This document shows, one piece after another, positions 34,267 through 44,542 of a stretch of 64,000 nt of DNA. The notes under the pieces were generated by a model. That model saw nothing but the letters and a program-made list of their open reading frames with translations, was not told the origin of the DNA and made no database searches. The translations under genes were made by a program, and so were the position numbers. The stretch is taken from NCBI GenBank assembly GCA_031772625.1, contig CM062818.1:209484742-209548741 (forward strand), written 5' to 3'. This DNA comes from Pinus tabuliformis (Eukaryota > Streptophyta > Pinopsida > Pinales > Pinaceae). The first letter of the stretch is position 1; each line of letters starts with the position of its first letter.

Positions 34267-35617
34267 TTATATCTTGAGGGTTTGTGGAGTAATGATGCCG
34301 GCCAATGCATAACAAGATATTGTTGGAGTAGTTTCTTCTAGCTCTAGATCTTGTGAAGTTTCCACTTCTTGATCTTCTTCGTCTTCATAGTCGATGTAGA
34401 ATACTTTATTATCACTGCATTTATGTTCTTTACAATACTTGCTAACATAGTTGAAAAATAATCCCTTTCTTTTTGTTTCATCAATTTGTTGAGGATTCAT
34501 TCTTGATTGTTTAGAAAAGGAAGCCTCATTTTCTCTATAGTTATTAGTGACCAATTTTCTAGTGGCCATAGTTTTACTTTCAACTTTCCTTGCCAAACTA
34601 AAATCATTTTCTTGAGATTTAGGTTCAAATATACACATCTCATGTTGGATTCTTTCCTTTAAAGTACCCATAAATAAGTCTAACAAGTTATCCTCTAAAA
34701 TATTCTTTACTCCAAGACTCAAATTTTAAAATCGTTGAATGTGTTTTGTAACAAGACCCTTTAGTCGAAGAATTAAAAATTAACTAAAGAATGTGTTTAT
34801 TTTAATAACCCCATAATTTTCCATCAATTCCTCTATAAAATGAACCAAGATATAATTGAATCCTTTTTTAATTCACAAAACCATTGATACCATACATGTT
34901 TGTCTTGTTCTAAAAACATGGATGTAATATTTACATTTTGTAAGGATGCCAGTTGGTGTAGATCAAAGTATTGCTTAGTTTGAAATATCCATGTTACAGG
35001 ATCATTACCATCAAATTTATTCATATCAATCTTTGGAATGTAGTAGTTCCTTGGTGCTGACTTGACGCCCTGATGATGTGGATCATGAATTGAAAATTCT
35101 TGATTATGGTTATGATTAAATTTTTTTTCTCTCCACTTATGATAACATACACCTCATATGAAATTTATTCTGAATACCATGCTTCTCCTTATGTTCATGA
35201 TGTCTTTATATCTCCACATCCCTTTTAGGAAGCATCTCCAAGATAATATTTTCCATGGAAATCATGGATTTTTGTATTTCTTATTTTCATTCATATTCCT
35301 TTATATTCCTTCCTTATTTTCATTTATCTTATTTTTTATTCCTCCCTTATTTTTATTCATCTTTATTTCGATTCATTCCTTGTTTTCATTCATATTATTT
35401 TCTATTCCTTCCATATTTTAATTCATCTTCTTCTCCATTTCTCTTTTAATATTTCCTTGAGAATATGAGAAATCCACCTTTTCAACATACTACTATCCAT
35501 TTCATTAACTTTATTCTCTAATTGAGATAACCTAAATTCTATGTCTTCACTTTCTTCATGAGTCAAGGATGAGCCTTTAGTATATTTAATTGGTGTAGTA
35601 GCTTTATTTGGAGGCAT
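34267..35617 (-). pseudogene. decayed gag
   Basis: Starts at the ATG at 35617 (MPPNKATTPIKY..., with an acidic helical N-terminus). 34833-35024 matches the FDGNDPVTWIFQTKQYFDL capsid segment. 34267-34722 holds the later capsid and knuckle region, whose first Cys residues are changed (FNYVSKYCKEHKC). Confidence 0.75.
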
Positions 35618-36589
35618 GTTGGAAGATAATAATAAACCTCCTCTTTATTACAACCAAAAAATAGAGGGGAAATTCTAATGAACAATTAGGTTAATAGTAA
35701 GTTGTGTACCTTAATCTGGAGAACATCAGAATGGTTGAAGATTTATTGAAATATCTTTGAGATTTGACGCCTTCTGGATCTAAAAAATTGTTCGGTGATA
35801 CTCTAATGTGTAGTTTTTTCAATTCCACATGTGTGAATTGAATCTAATATTCTAACTGAAAGTTATAATAACTTTCTTAAAACTGGCTTATTTTTCGTGG
35901 CTTATTCCCACAAGAAAACTTATATAGCATTCCACATGTCCAATTGTTGAAATATATTTTTTTCACTTGCACCTGAGGTACTTCTATATGTCTTCTGAAA
36001 TTCTTCAAGATTTCAAAGTCTATAAATTTCCATACAAGAAGATATAGCCAAAATACTAAGCTGACATGTTTAAAATTTATTTCATAACTGTTCACAAACC
36101 CTGAATTCCATAGTGTATAAATCCAAAAGTATAGTGAACAAAATTATGAAAATGGAGATATATATTTCCCAATATTTCTCCTTAACATGGTCCAAGTTTC
36201 CCTTTATGAAACCTTACAGAAAAAAATTACAAAAAAATTGCTAAAATGACCTGTTTGAGACTAAATTTCAGATCATACAAAAACCTTATATTCCTTGGAT
36301 CATATATCCAAAAATATAGTGAACCAATATAAGGGTACTAGGAAACCCTAATAAATACCAGGTAGTAAGAGATCTAATAAGGATAGAGAAATCGCAGGTC
36401 CTTTTTATTTAAGAGACCAAACTAGCAAAATAAGAAATATTAGCTCTCTCAAAATAAATCTGGAGAAATAGTGAAGAGGTGGCCCAAAGCTCTTTAGGAG
36501 CCTCTCGAGGCTTATGTAAAAATTCAAGTTACAACCTCATCCATTTCCACAAGGAAAGGTTTTGTATCACAGTTTGTTTGGAAGACTCC

Positions 36590-36642
36590 TAAACGAAGGC
36601 AAATTTCTCTCTAATAAATATATATATGCTTAATCCACATAT
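36590..36642 (+). pseudogene. LINE piece 1 (endonuclease fragment)
   Basis: Short stretch that reads as a NIYxP...-type endonuclease strand and continues without loss into piece 2 once copia-2 and one copy of catat are removed. The left limit is uncertain; 36361-36590 has no recognisable content. Confidence 0.6.
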
Positions 36643-38020
36643 TGTTGGCATTATGTTATCTGGTATGACTGTATGTTACAGATGTTGTACTTGATGGCAA
36701 CTCCAGTGGTAAGGCTCTCAGTTTGTTGAAAAATTAAGAAGGACGCCGGCAATCGGTTCAGAAAGTGCGTCCCCGCAGGTATACCATGCAGAACCCGCGT
36801 CTAGGGACGCCGGCCAGCCGTTCAGGGGGTGCGTCTACCCAGTGCACACATTTCAAGGCAGAGAAAAGCACGTGGGGGTTTCTTGTGTGGTATCTAGCCG
36901 ACGGTTTTATGTTTCTATGGTGTCGGCTCGTGGTATTGTTCCATGTTTTGGGGAGGAGCTTGCCTATATAAAGCAAAGGAGTTCATTTGGATTGAGCAAT
37001 TGTCTTGGGTTGAATATCTTATTTGGTGAGATCTAGTCCAGATCTAAGAGGGCGAATCTTCTAATGGACTGTGATCTCTATGGCGCTTGATCAGATCTGT
37101 AGATCTGACCGTTTGGGTTTGTTCTGAAGCCTTCATATCATTTATATCTAAAAGGTCGCAGGTTCAGTGAAGGGAAAGTGCGCCGGGACGCAGGTACTGT
37201 AAAAGGCAAGTGCGCCGGGACGCAGGTACTGTAAAAGGCAAGTGCGCCGAGACGCAACACAGTAGAGAGAGACCTGCGTGGGGACGCAGGGAGATCAAGG
37301 TTCAGGTGCGTCTCTGAAGCAGAAGGACACGGCGCGATAGTGTTTTCAGGTGCGTCTCTGTAGCGAAAGACGCGGCGCGATAGTATCTTTGGGTGCGTCC
37401 CTGAAGCAACAGAACGCAGAGCAGTCAAAGGAACAGTGCGTGGGCACGCAGCGGAGCAAAAGGATATCTGCGTGTGGACGCAGAGTAGCAGAAGGTTAAC
37501 GGCGTCTGGTCGCAGGCCACAGAAAGAAAAACTGCGTCTCTGTCTTAAGATGTTCTGTTGATTGAATTTCTCTATTGATAAGGTGTTCTGTGTTTTTTCT
37601 GTTGTTGCTGATCTGATATCTGTAGTGATCTATATCTGTTATGTACTTGTTGATTATCTGATGCTTTATGAAAGGAAGTAGGGGGTTGTAGCTCCCTTCC
37701 AGGAGTAGACTGGAAAACAAGAGAGAGAGAGAGTTGTAGCTCTCTGCAGGTTGCAGCCTGCGTACTGGTAAAGGACTGCACCAGTACAAAATCATTGTAA
37801 AAGAATTGAAAGAAGATAGAGACATATTGCAGCAGGTGGTTTTCACCCACATTGGGTTTCCACCTTACATCTTGTGTTCTTTGGTGTGACTATCTGTTTT
37901 TCATGCTCATTATTTTATGGTACTGACATGCTAAAATAATTCAAAGATCAAATAAGGAAGATTTATTAAATTGCTAGATAATACTGATTCACCCCCCCCC
38001 TCTCAGTATTATTTCCAACA
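36643..38020 (+). repeat. copia-2 5' LTR
   Basis: 1378 bp. TATA box ctatataaag at 36964-36973. Downstream of it come three 32-bp units starting gtgcgcc (37178, 37210, 37242) and several ggtgcgtctctg...gacgcggcgcgatagt units (about 37300-37400), giving an unusually G/C-rich leader in an AT-rich region. A C9 run precedes the 3' end. Confidence 0.95.
36964..36973 (+). promoter_or_regulatory. copia-2 LTR TATA box
   Basis: ctatataaag, repeated at 43481-43490 in the other LTR, about 320 bp from the LTR start; transcription probably begins shortly after it. Confidence 0.65.
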
Positions 38021-38022
38021 AT

Positions 38023-38034
38023 TGGTATCAGAGC
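38023..38034 (+). promoter_or_regulatory. copia-2 primer binding site (initiator tRNA-Met)
   Basis: tggtatcagagc, two bases after the LTR. Confidence 0.92.
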
Positions 38035-38079
38035 AGGTCCTTCAGAGAAGCTTGATCGCTTGAAGGTAGATCGTTCATC

Positions 38080-41000
38080 ATGAACAACTACGAGAGAGAA
38101 GCATCAATCAGGCCACCGATTTTTGATGGGACAAACTTCAATTATTGGAAGGTAAGAGTTACTGCATATCTTCAATCTCTTGGTACAGAAGTTTGGGACA
38201 TTGTAGAAACAGGCTATGCTTTTCCTTCAGCTACTCCTACAGATCCAGCTGAGAAAAATAAGTATGAAACAAATGCAAAAGCAGTCAGTACTCTATTAGG
38301 AAGTATATCCCAAACAGAATTCATGAAGGTAATGCACTTCAAATCAGCAAAAGAGATATGGGACAAAATGGTCACGAGCTATGAAGGAGATGAACAGGTA
38401 AAACAAGCTAAACTTCAAACTCTCAGGATTCAATATGAGACTCTCAAGATGTATAATGATGAAAGTGTTGCTAATTATTTTCTTCGGGTAGATGAGATTG
38501 TTAATTGTATGAAAAATTTGGGTGAAGAAATAAAAGAGGCTATAGTAGTTCAAAAGATTCTAAGATCATTATCCCCCAAGTTTGAATCTAAAGTATCTGC
38601 AATAGAAGAAAAGGAAAATCTCCATGTTCTCACTATGTCTCAGCTACATGGAATTCTAACTGCTTATGAAATGAGAAAGGGAGGTCCATCAGACAGAAGG
38701 GAAGCTGCTTTTAAGGCATCAGGCAAAGAAGATTACTATGAAGCAAGCCATGTTCCAGAAGAAGAGGAAGAAGAATCAAATTTTGTCAGAAATCTTCAAA
38801 GGGGTTCTGGAAGGTTCAGAGGTAAGCTACCTTTCAAATGCTTTGCTTGTGGAAGAGTAGGTCATTATGCTGCAAAATGTCCTTATAAGGATAAAGGAAA
38901 GGAACCTGCTAGATGGAAACAAAGTGCAAATAAGAAAAGCTACTACACCCATGAAGATAGTGATGGTTTATCAAACAGTGATGAAGATGAACAAGGTAAT
39001 AAATATAAGTTGTTAATGGCATTTGAAGATGATGATTATGAGGATGCTATAGATGTGAATAACCTCTATGATGAAATTACTAGACTCAAGAGATGTATAG
39101 AAGAAAAGAATGTGATCATTGATACTCTACAATTTCAAATTGATGAAAAAGAAAAACATCTTGAAAAACTAGAAGGTGAAATTGTTGGTCTCAGAAAAGA
39201 AATTGAGAAAACAAAAGCTATTAATCTTAAGTTTGTCAAAGGATCTGAAACTTTGGATGAGATTATCAATGTGCAGCGGTCTCCTCTAAACAAGACAGGT
39301 TTGGGTTACAATGGAGAAACCTCTCAAGCATCCACCTCAAAAAGTTATCTTGATGCGGCAAGAAGAAATGAGCAGAAGAACAATGAAGATAATCAGGTAA
39401 AGCAGGGACAAAATACAAACAGAAACTATCAGGGGCAATCCATCTTAAGGGTGAACAAAAGCTACAACCAGCCACAGGTAAAATCTTCTCAGTTTGGTTC
39501 AAGAATAGATGAAAATAGAAATTACAATCAGTTGGTAGGTAGATTCAATAACCGCAGAAGCTTCTTCAATGGACAATGCTTTTCTTGCCATAATTTTGGT
39601 CACAAAGCAGCTCAATGTGTTGCATATAAAACAATCATGACTAGGGAAGCTCAAAAACAAAGAAGTATGACAGGGATGACAAAAAGGACCTATAACAACT
39701 TTTCGGTTCTTGAAAATGAAGTCGAATGTTCTATTTGCAATAACTTTGGTCATGAAGAATCTGAATGCAGGAGCAGGTTTCAGCAGAAAAAGGAGCAAGC
39801 CTCAAGCACCAAAACATGGAGAATAAAGGAACCTCAAACAGAAAGATGTGGAATAGCATTTTATGCAGAGGGACAGGAAAATCTATGGTACATTGACAGT
39901 GGATGTTCGAAGCATATGACAGGTGATAAAGAAAAACTTGAATCTTATTCTGTTCTAGAAAAAGGAAAGAAAGTCTCTTTTGGAAATGATACTCCTGCAA
40001 CTATAAAAGGAAAAGGAATTGCTCCTTTAAAAGAAAAGGTCAAGGCTGGAAATGTTTTGTATGTTGATGGATTGAAGCATAATCTTCTAAGTGTCAGCCA
40101 GATGTGTGATCAAAGAACCGAGGTTATTTTCAAATCGAATGGATGTCTTGTTCGTGATCTTGATACAGGTAAAACAGTACTCAAAGGCAAAAGAACTCCA
40201 AATAATCTATACATATTTGAAGAAGGACAACAACAATGCTATCTGAGCAAGGATGAAGAACACTGGTTATGGCATCGAAGGTTGGGACATTTAAGCTTCT
40301 CACAAATAAGGAAAGCATGCAAATATCAGGCAGTTCGCGATCTTCCAGATATCAAAATTCCTGACAACACCATATGCAGATCATGTCAGTTTGGAAAACA
40401 AACCAGGACTAACTTTCCAGAGAAGGAAGGATCGGCTAGCATGCCTCTTGAGCTAGTACATACAGATACATGTGGTCCATTCAGGAAAAGAACACCTAGA
40501 GGAGAGGAATACTTGATATTATTTATTGACGATTTCTCCAGGTTTGTCTGGTTAGGACTTATGAAGCACAAAGATGAAGCTTTCAAAAAATTCAAATCCT
40601 TCAAAGCCTTGGTTGAAAATGAATCAGGTCACAAAATTAAGTGCCTCAGATCCGACAGAGGTGGGGAATTTACTTCAAATGAATTTTTCGATTTCTGTGA
40701 TGAACATGGCATAAGGAGAGAATTCTCTACAGCTAGAACTCCTCAGCAAAATGGAGTTGTTGAAAGAATGAACAGAACAATCCAACAAATGGCTCGTGCT
40801 ATGCTTGATGAATCAGGAACTCCCGCAACTTTCTGGGGTGAAGCTACACATGCTGCGGTTATTATTCTCAACAAGACAAATGTCCGGGTGAACAGCACTC
40901 AAACTCCTCATGAGCTCTGGAGTGGTAAAACTCCTTCGGTAAAGCACTTCAAAATCTTTGGGAGCAAATGCTATATCAAGAATACTGATGAGCAGCTTGG

Positions 41001-41247
41001 CAAACTTGAGCCTAGAGCAGATGAAGGCATTCTTCTTGGTTACTCTCCACATAGCAAAGCATACAAGTGCTACAATAAAAGACTTGGCAGAATTGTTGAC
41101 AGCATTGATGTGGTGGTTGATGAGAAGGGATACATTCCTAGGCAAGTACATCGGGAAGATATCGAAGAAGATGAAGGCTATCCTCAAAGACAGAATGATG
41201 AAGAAGAAGAACCTCAAGAAGAACCTCAAGAAGAACCAGAGGAGTAG
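38080..41247 (+). CDS. copia-2 gag-protease-integrase
   Basis: 1055 codons from the ATG at 38080, 45 bp after the PBS. Residues 1-210 are a Copia gag (UBN2-type) domain. Three CCHC knuckles, each with the C-x2-C-x4-H-x4-C pattern, lie near residues 253 (CFACGRVGHYAAKC), 500 (CFSCHNFGHKAAQC) and 550 (CSICNNFGHEESEC), with an acidic coiled coil (about 325-390) between the first two. The protease has IDSGCS near residue 605. GAG-pre-integrase follows (WHRRLGHL ... CRSCQFGK), then the integrase core with Asp in VHTDTC, Asp in RSDRGGEF and Glu in NGVVERM. The frame stops at TAG 41245 in a Glu/Pro-rich linker, then stays open to the end of RT/RNase H, so one polyprotein is likely. Confidence 0.92.
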   Translation: MNNYEREASIRPPIFDGTNFNYWKVRVTAYLQSLGTEVWDIVETGYAFPSATPTDPAEKNKYETNAKAVSTLLGSISQTEFMKVMHFKSAKEIWDKMVTSYEGDEQVKQAKLQTLRIQYETLKMYNDESVANYFLRVDEIVNCMKNLGEEIKEAIVVQKILRSLSPKFESKVSAIEEKENLHVLTMSQLHGILTAYEMRKGGPSDRREAAFKASGKEDYYEASHVPEEEEEESNFVRNLQRGSGRFRGKLPFKCFACGRVGHYAAKCPYKDKGKEPARWKQSANKKSYYTHEDSDGLSNSDEDEQGNKYKLLMAFEDDDYEDAIDVNNLYDEITRLKRCIEEKNVIIDTLQFQIDEKEKHLEKLEGEIVGLRKEIEKTKAINLKFVKGSETLDEIINVQRSPLNKTGLGYNGETSQASTSKSYLDAARRNEQKNNEDNQVKQGQNTNRNYQGQSILRVNKSYNQPQVKSSQFGSRIDENRNYNQLVGRFNNRRSFFNGQCFSCHNFGHKAAQCVAYKTIMTREAQKQRSMTGMTKRTYNNFSVLENEVECSICNNFGHEESECRSRFQQKKEQASSTKTWRIKEPQTERCGIAFYAEGQENLWYIDSGCSKHMTGDKEKLESYSVLEKGKKVSFGNDTPATIKGKGIAPLKEKVKAGNVLYVDGLKHNLLSVSQMCDQRTEVIFKSNGCLVRDLDTGKTVLKGKRTPNNLYIFEEGQQQCYLSKDEEHWLWHRRLGHLSFSQIRKACKYQAVRDLPDIKIPDNTICRSCQFGKQTRTNFPEKEGSASMPLELVHTDTCGPFRKRTPRGEEYLILFIDDFSRFVWLGLMKHKDEAFKKFKSFKALVENESGHKIKCLRSDRGGEFTSNEFFDFCDEHGIRREFSTARTPQQNGVVERMNRTIQQMARAMLDESGTPATFWGEATHAAVIILNKTNVRVNSTQTPHELWSGKTPSVKHFKIFGSKCYIKNTDEQLGKLEPRADEGILLGYSPHSKAYKCYNKRLGRIVDSIDVVVDEKGYIPRQVHREDIEEDEGYPQRQNDEEEEPQEEPQEEPEE

Positions 41248-42930
41248 ACAAGAATAGAAGAGAAAACTCCATCCAGATATGTTCAGAAGAATCATCCAGA
41301 ATCTCAGATTATGGGGCAGAAAGAAGCAGGTGTACAAACAAGAAGAACAGTTGCAGAAGCCTCAAGCTATTTGGCATTACTATCCTCTACTGAACCACAA
41401 AATGTGAAAGAAGCATGCAAAGATGAATGTTGGGTAAAAGCAATGGATGAAGAACTTGAGCAAATCGAAAAGAACAACACTTGGGAGCTGGTTCCTAGAC
41501 CAAAGGATAAGAATGTTATCGGAACAAAATGGGTCTTCAAAAATAAATTGAATGAAAATGGAGAAGTAATTAGAAACAAAGCCAGACTTGTTTGTAAAGG
41601 GTATGCGCAGCAAGAAGGAATAGACTTTGAAGAAACTTTTGCTCCTGTTGCAAGACTTGAGGCCATCCAAATGTTCCTTGCTCTCTCAAGTTTTCAAAAC
41701 TTCAAAGTATTTCAAATGGACGTGAAATCAGCCTTTCTGAATGGAGACTTGGAAGAAGAAGTGTACATTGAACAGCCAGATGGGTTCATTCTTGGAAATG
41801 ATCCAAATCTTGTATGCCGATTGAAAAAGGCTCTCTATGGTCTCAAACAAGCTCCAAGGGCTTGGTACTACCGGTTGGACAAATATCTTCATCAACAAGG
41901 TTTTTCAAAAGGTTCAGCAGATAGCAATTTGTATATAAAAGTTGAAAATGACAAATTGCTAATACTTGTTGTGTATGTAGATGACATTATTTTTGGCAGC
42001 AATGAAGAAGCTATGAGTCAAAGTTTTGCCTCGGTCATGCAGAAAGAATTTGAAATGTCCTTGCTAGGAGAACTGACATATTTCCTTGGTTTGCAAATCC
42101 AACAAAAGAAAGGAGGAATCTTTTTATCTCAAACCAAGTATCTCAAACAGATTTTGAAGAAATATGGCATGGAAGATGCAAAACCAGTATGTACACCCAT
42201 GGTCACAGGATGTAGTCTCAGTGCAAATGATGAATCTGCAGCAGTACATCAACCAACCTACAGATCTATGATTGGAAGTTTACTATATTTGACAGGTACC
42301 CGACCAGACATCATGCATGCAGTTGGAATAGTTGGAAGATTTCATGCAAATCCGAAGGAGACTCATCTTCAGGCAGTAAAGAGAATCTTCAAATATCTTC
42401 AAGGGACTCAAAATTATGGCTTATGGTATCCTAGAGATACAGATCTTACTCTTCATGCTTATACAGATGCAGATTGGGCCGGAAGCGTGGATGACAGGAA
42501 AAGCACAAGTGGTGGTGCGTTCTTTATGGGTTCCAGACTGGTATCTTGGTTCAGCAAGAAACAGAGTTCGATCGCCTTGTCTACAGCTGAAGCAGAATAT
42601 GTTGCTGCTGCATCTTGTTGCACCCAACTTCTTTGGATGATGCAGACTTTGCAGGATTTTCAAATCACTTGTACACCACCAATCCCCATCTTATGTGATA
42701 ATACAAGTGCAATCAGCATCTCAAAGAACCCTGTTATGCATTCAAAAACCAAGCACATACCAATCAAGTACCATTTTCTCCGGGAACAAGTGCTTGAACA
42801 GAAAGTCAAGTTGGAGTATGTTCCTTCCAAGGAACAAGTTGTTGATATTCTCACCAAACCATTGCCCAGGGACACGTTTGAATACCTCAGGCAAAAGCTG
42901 GGGGTTGTTGATGCATCATCTTATTGTTGA
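41248..42930 (+). CDS. copia-2 reverse transcriptase and RNase H
   Basis: Same frame as the upstream gag-integrase, separated by a single TAG; the first ATG after the stop is at 41311. RT begins around [20 protein letters not shown], with the catalytic YVDD near 41970. RNase H shows [16 protein letters not shown] and the HSKTKHI segment near the end. All catalytic motifs look intact, and the natural TGA ends the frame at 42930. As a free-standing ORF it lacks a normal start, so it is better seen as the end of a polyprotein interrupted by one nonsense codon or read through. Confidence 0.92.
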   Translation, partial: TRIEEKTPSRYVQKNHPESQIMGQKEAGVQTRRTVAEASSYLALLSSTEPQNVKEACKDECWVKAMDEELEQIEKNNTWELVPRPKDKNVIGTKWVFKNKLNENGEVIRNKARLVCKGYAQQEGIDFEETFAPVARLEAIQMFLALSSFQNFKVFQMDVKSAFLNGDLEEEVYIEQPDGFILGNDPNLVCRLKKALYGLKQAPRAWYYRLDKYLHQQGFSKGSADSNLYIKVENDKLLILVVYVDDIIFGSNEEAMSQSFASVMQKEFEMSLLGELTYFLGLQIQQKKGGIFLSQTKYLKQILKKYGMEDAKPVCTPMVTGCSLSANDESAAVHQPTYRSMIGSLLYLTGTRPDIMHAVGIVGRFHANPKETHLQAVKRIFKYLQGTQNYGLWYPRDTDLTLHAYTDADWAGSVDDRKSTSGGAFFMGSRLVSWFSKKQSSIALSTAEAEYVAAASCCTQLLWMMQTLQDFQITCTPPIPILCDNTSAISISKNPVMHSKTKHIPIKYHFLREQVLEQKVKLEYVPSKEQVVDILTKPLPRDTFEYLRQKLGVVDASSYC

Positions 42931-43147
42931 ACATCTTCTTATTGGTGGTACAGGCTCAGGGGGAGCACATAATGCATTGTTGGCATTATGGAGAAGGAGA
43001 TCTTGGAAATAGCTGCAATATGTCTCTATCTCTTTCATGGTGAATTTCTGGAGGAGCATGAGCTAAGGGGGAGCATACCCTTTGCCCTTGATGTCAAAGG
43101 GGGAGAATGAAGCTGAATCTTGTAAGATTGAGGTTGCCATCAAGTCC
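42931..43147 (+). other. copia-2 3' non-coding region
   Basis: 217 bp rich in gggggag words. Nothing coding is seen. Confidence 0.6.
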
Positions 43148-43159
43148 AAAGGGGGAGAT
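43148..43159 (+). promoter_or_regulatory. copia-2 polypurine tract
   Basis: aaagggggagat directly before the 3' LTR. Confidence 0.88.
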
Positions 43160-44537
43160 TGTTGGCATTATGTTATCTGGTATGACTGTATGTTACAGAT
43201 GTTGTACTTGATGGCAACTCCAGTGGTAAGGCTCTCAGTTTGTTGAAAAATTAAGAAGGACGCCGGCAATCGGTTCAGAAAGTGCATCCCCGCAGGTATA
43301 CCATGCAGAACCCGCGTCTAGGGACGCCGGCCAGCCGTTCAGGGGGTGCGTCTACCCAGTGCACACATTTCAAGGCAGAGAAAAGCACGTGGGGGTTTCT
43401 TGTGTGGTATCTAGCCGACGGTTTTATGTTTCTATGGTGTCGGCTCGTGGTATTGTTCCATGTTTTGGGGAGGAGCTTGCCTATATAAAGCAAAGGAGTT
43501 CATTTGGATTGAGCAATTGTCTTGGGTTGAATATCTTATTTGGTGAGATCTAGTCCAGATCTAAGAGGGCGAATCTATCAATGGACTGTGATCTCTATGG
43601 CGCTTGATCAGATCTGTAGATCTGACCATTTGGGTTTGTTATGAAGCCTTCATATCATTTATATCTAAAAGGTCGTAGGTTCAGTGAAGGGAAAGTGCGC
43701 CGGGACGCAGGTACAGTAAAAGGCAAGTGCGCCGGGACGTAGGTACTGTAAAAGGCAAGTGCGCCGAGACGCAGCACAGTAGAGAGAGACCTGCGTGGGG
43801 ACGCAGGGAGATCAAGGTTCAGGTGCGTCTCTGAAGCAGAAGGACGCGGCGCGATAGTGTTTTCAGGTGCGTCTCTGTAGCGAAAGACGCGGCGCGATAG
43901 TATCTTTGGGTGCGTCCCTGAAGCAACAGAACGCAGAGCAGTCAAAGGAACAGTGCGTGGGCACGCAGCGGAGCAAAAGGATATCTGCGTGTGGACGCAG
44001 AGTAGCAGAAGGTTAACGGCGTCTGGTCGCAGGCCACAGAAAGAAAAACTGCGTCTCTGTCTTAAGATGTTCTGTTGATTGAATTTCTCTATTGATAAGG
44101 TGTTCTGGGTTTGTTCTGTTGTTGCTGATCTGATATCTGTAGTGATCTATATCTGTTATGTACTTGTTGATTATCTGATGCTTTATGAAAGGAAGTAGGG
44201 GGTTGTAGCTCCCTTCCAGGAGTAGACTGGAAAACGAGAGAGAGAGAGAGTTGTAGCTCTCTACAGGTTGCAGCCTGTGTACTAGTAAAGGACTGCACCA
44301 GTACAAAATCATTGTAAAAGAATTGAAAGAAGTTAGAGACATATTGCAGCAGGTGGTTTTCACCCACATTGGGTTTCCACCTTACATCTTGTGTTCTTTG
44401 GTGTGACTATCTGTTTTTCATGCTCATTATTTTATGGTACTGACATGCTAAAATAATTCAAAGATCAAATAAGGAAGATTTATTAAATTTCTAGATAATA
44501 CTGATTCACCCCCCCCCTCTCAGTATTATTTCCAACA
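43160..44537 (+). repeat. copia-2 3' LTR
   Basis: 1378 bp, about 98.5% identical to the 5' copy by eye; same TATA box (43481-43490) and repeat units. Followed by catat (44538-44542). Confidence 0.95.
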
Positions 44538-44542
44538 CATAT

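Larger units (their letters stand above)
31130..36360 (-). mobile_element. decayed chromovirus (relative of the one at 46-52 kb)
   Basis: Minus-strand fragments of gag, RT, RNase H, integrase and chromodomain follow each other in the same order and spacing as in the element at 46050-51902, and align with it by eye over most of their length, but with many stops and frame changes. A sequence like the leader of that element (aaaccctaa...ataccag, about 36336-36360) marks the gag-proximal end. LTRs cannot be recognised. It is far older than its relative. Confidence 0.8.
36643..44537 (+). mobile_element. copia-2: nearly intact Copia LTR retrotransposon
   Basis: 7895 bp. Two 1378-bp LTRs (36643-38020, 43160-44537) with tgttgg...ccaaca ends are flanked by the exact duplication catat (36638-36642, 44538-44542). 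Initiator-Met PBS, a single long reading frame broken only by one TAG (41245), and a purine tract before the 3' LTR are all present. The LTRs differ at about 20 of 1378 positions by eye, with no net length change, so insertion was recent compared with the LINE it interrupts. It may be mobilised by, or have been until recently, a functional relative. Confidence 0.96.

Noticed and set aside
36758-36976. 72-codon minus frame in the copia-2 LTR (also 43275-43493)
   Set aside because: Duplicated in both LTRs, with no homology signal; a by-product of G/C-rich LTR sequence.
38021-38034. tRNA-like sequence at tggtatcagagc sites (also near 5743, 51556, 59120)
   Set aside because: These are 12-base primer binding sites complementary to a tRNA end, not tRNA genes; no cloverleaf follows.
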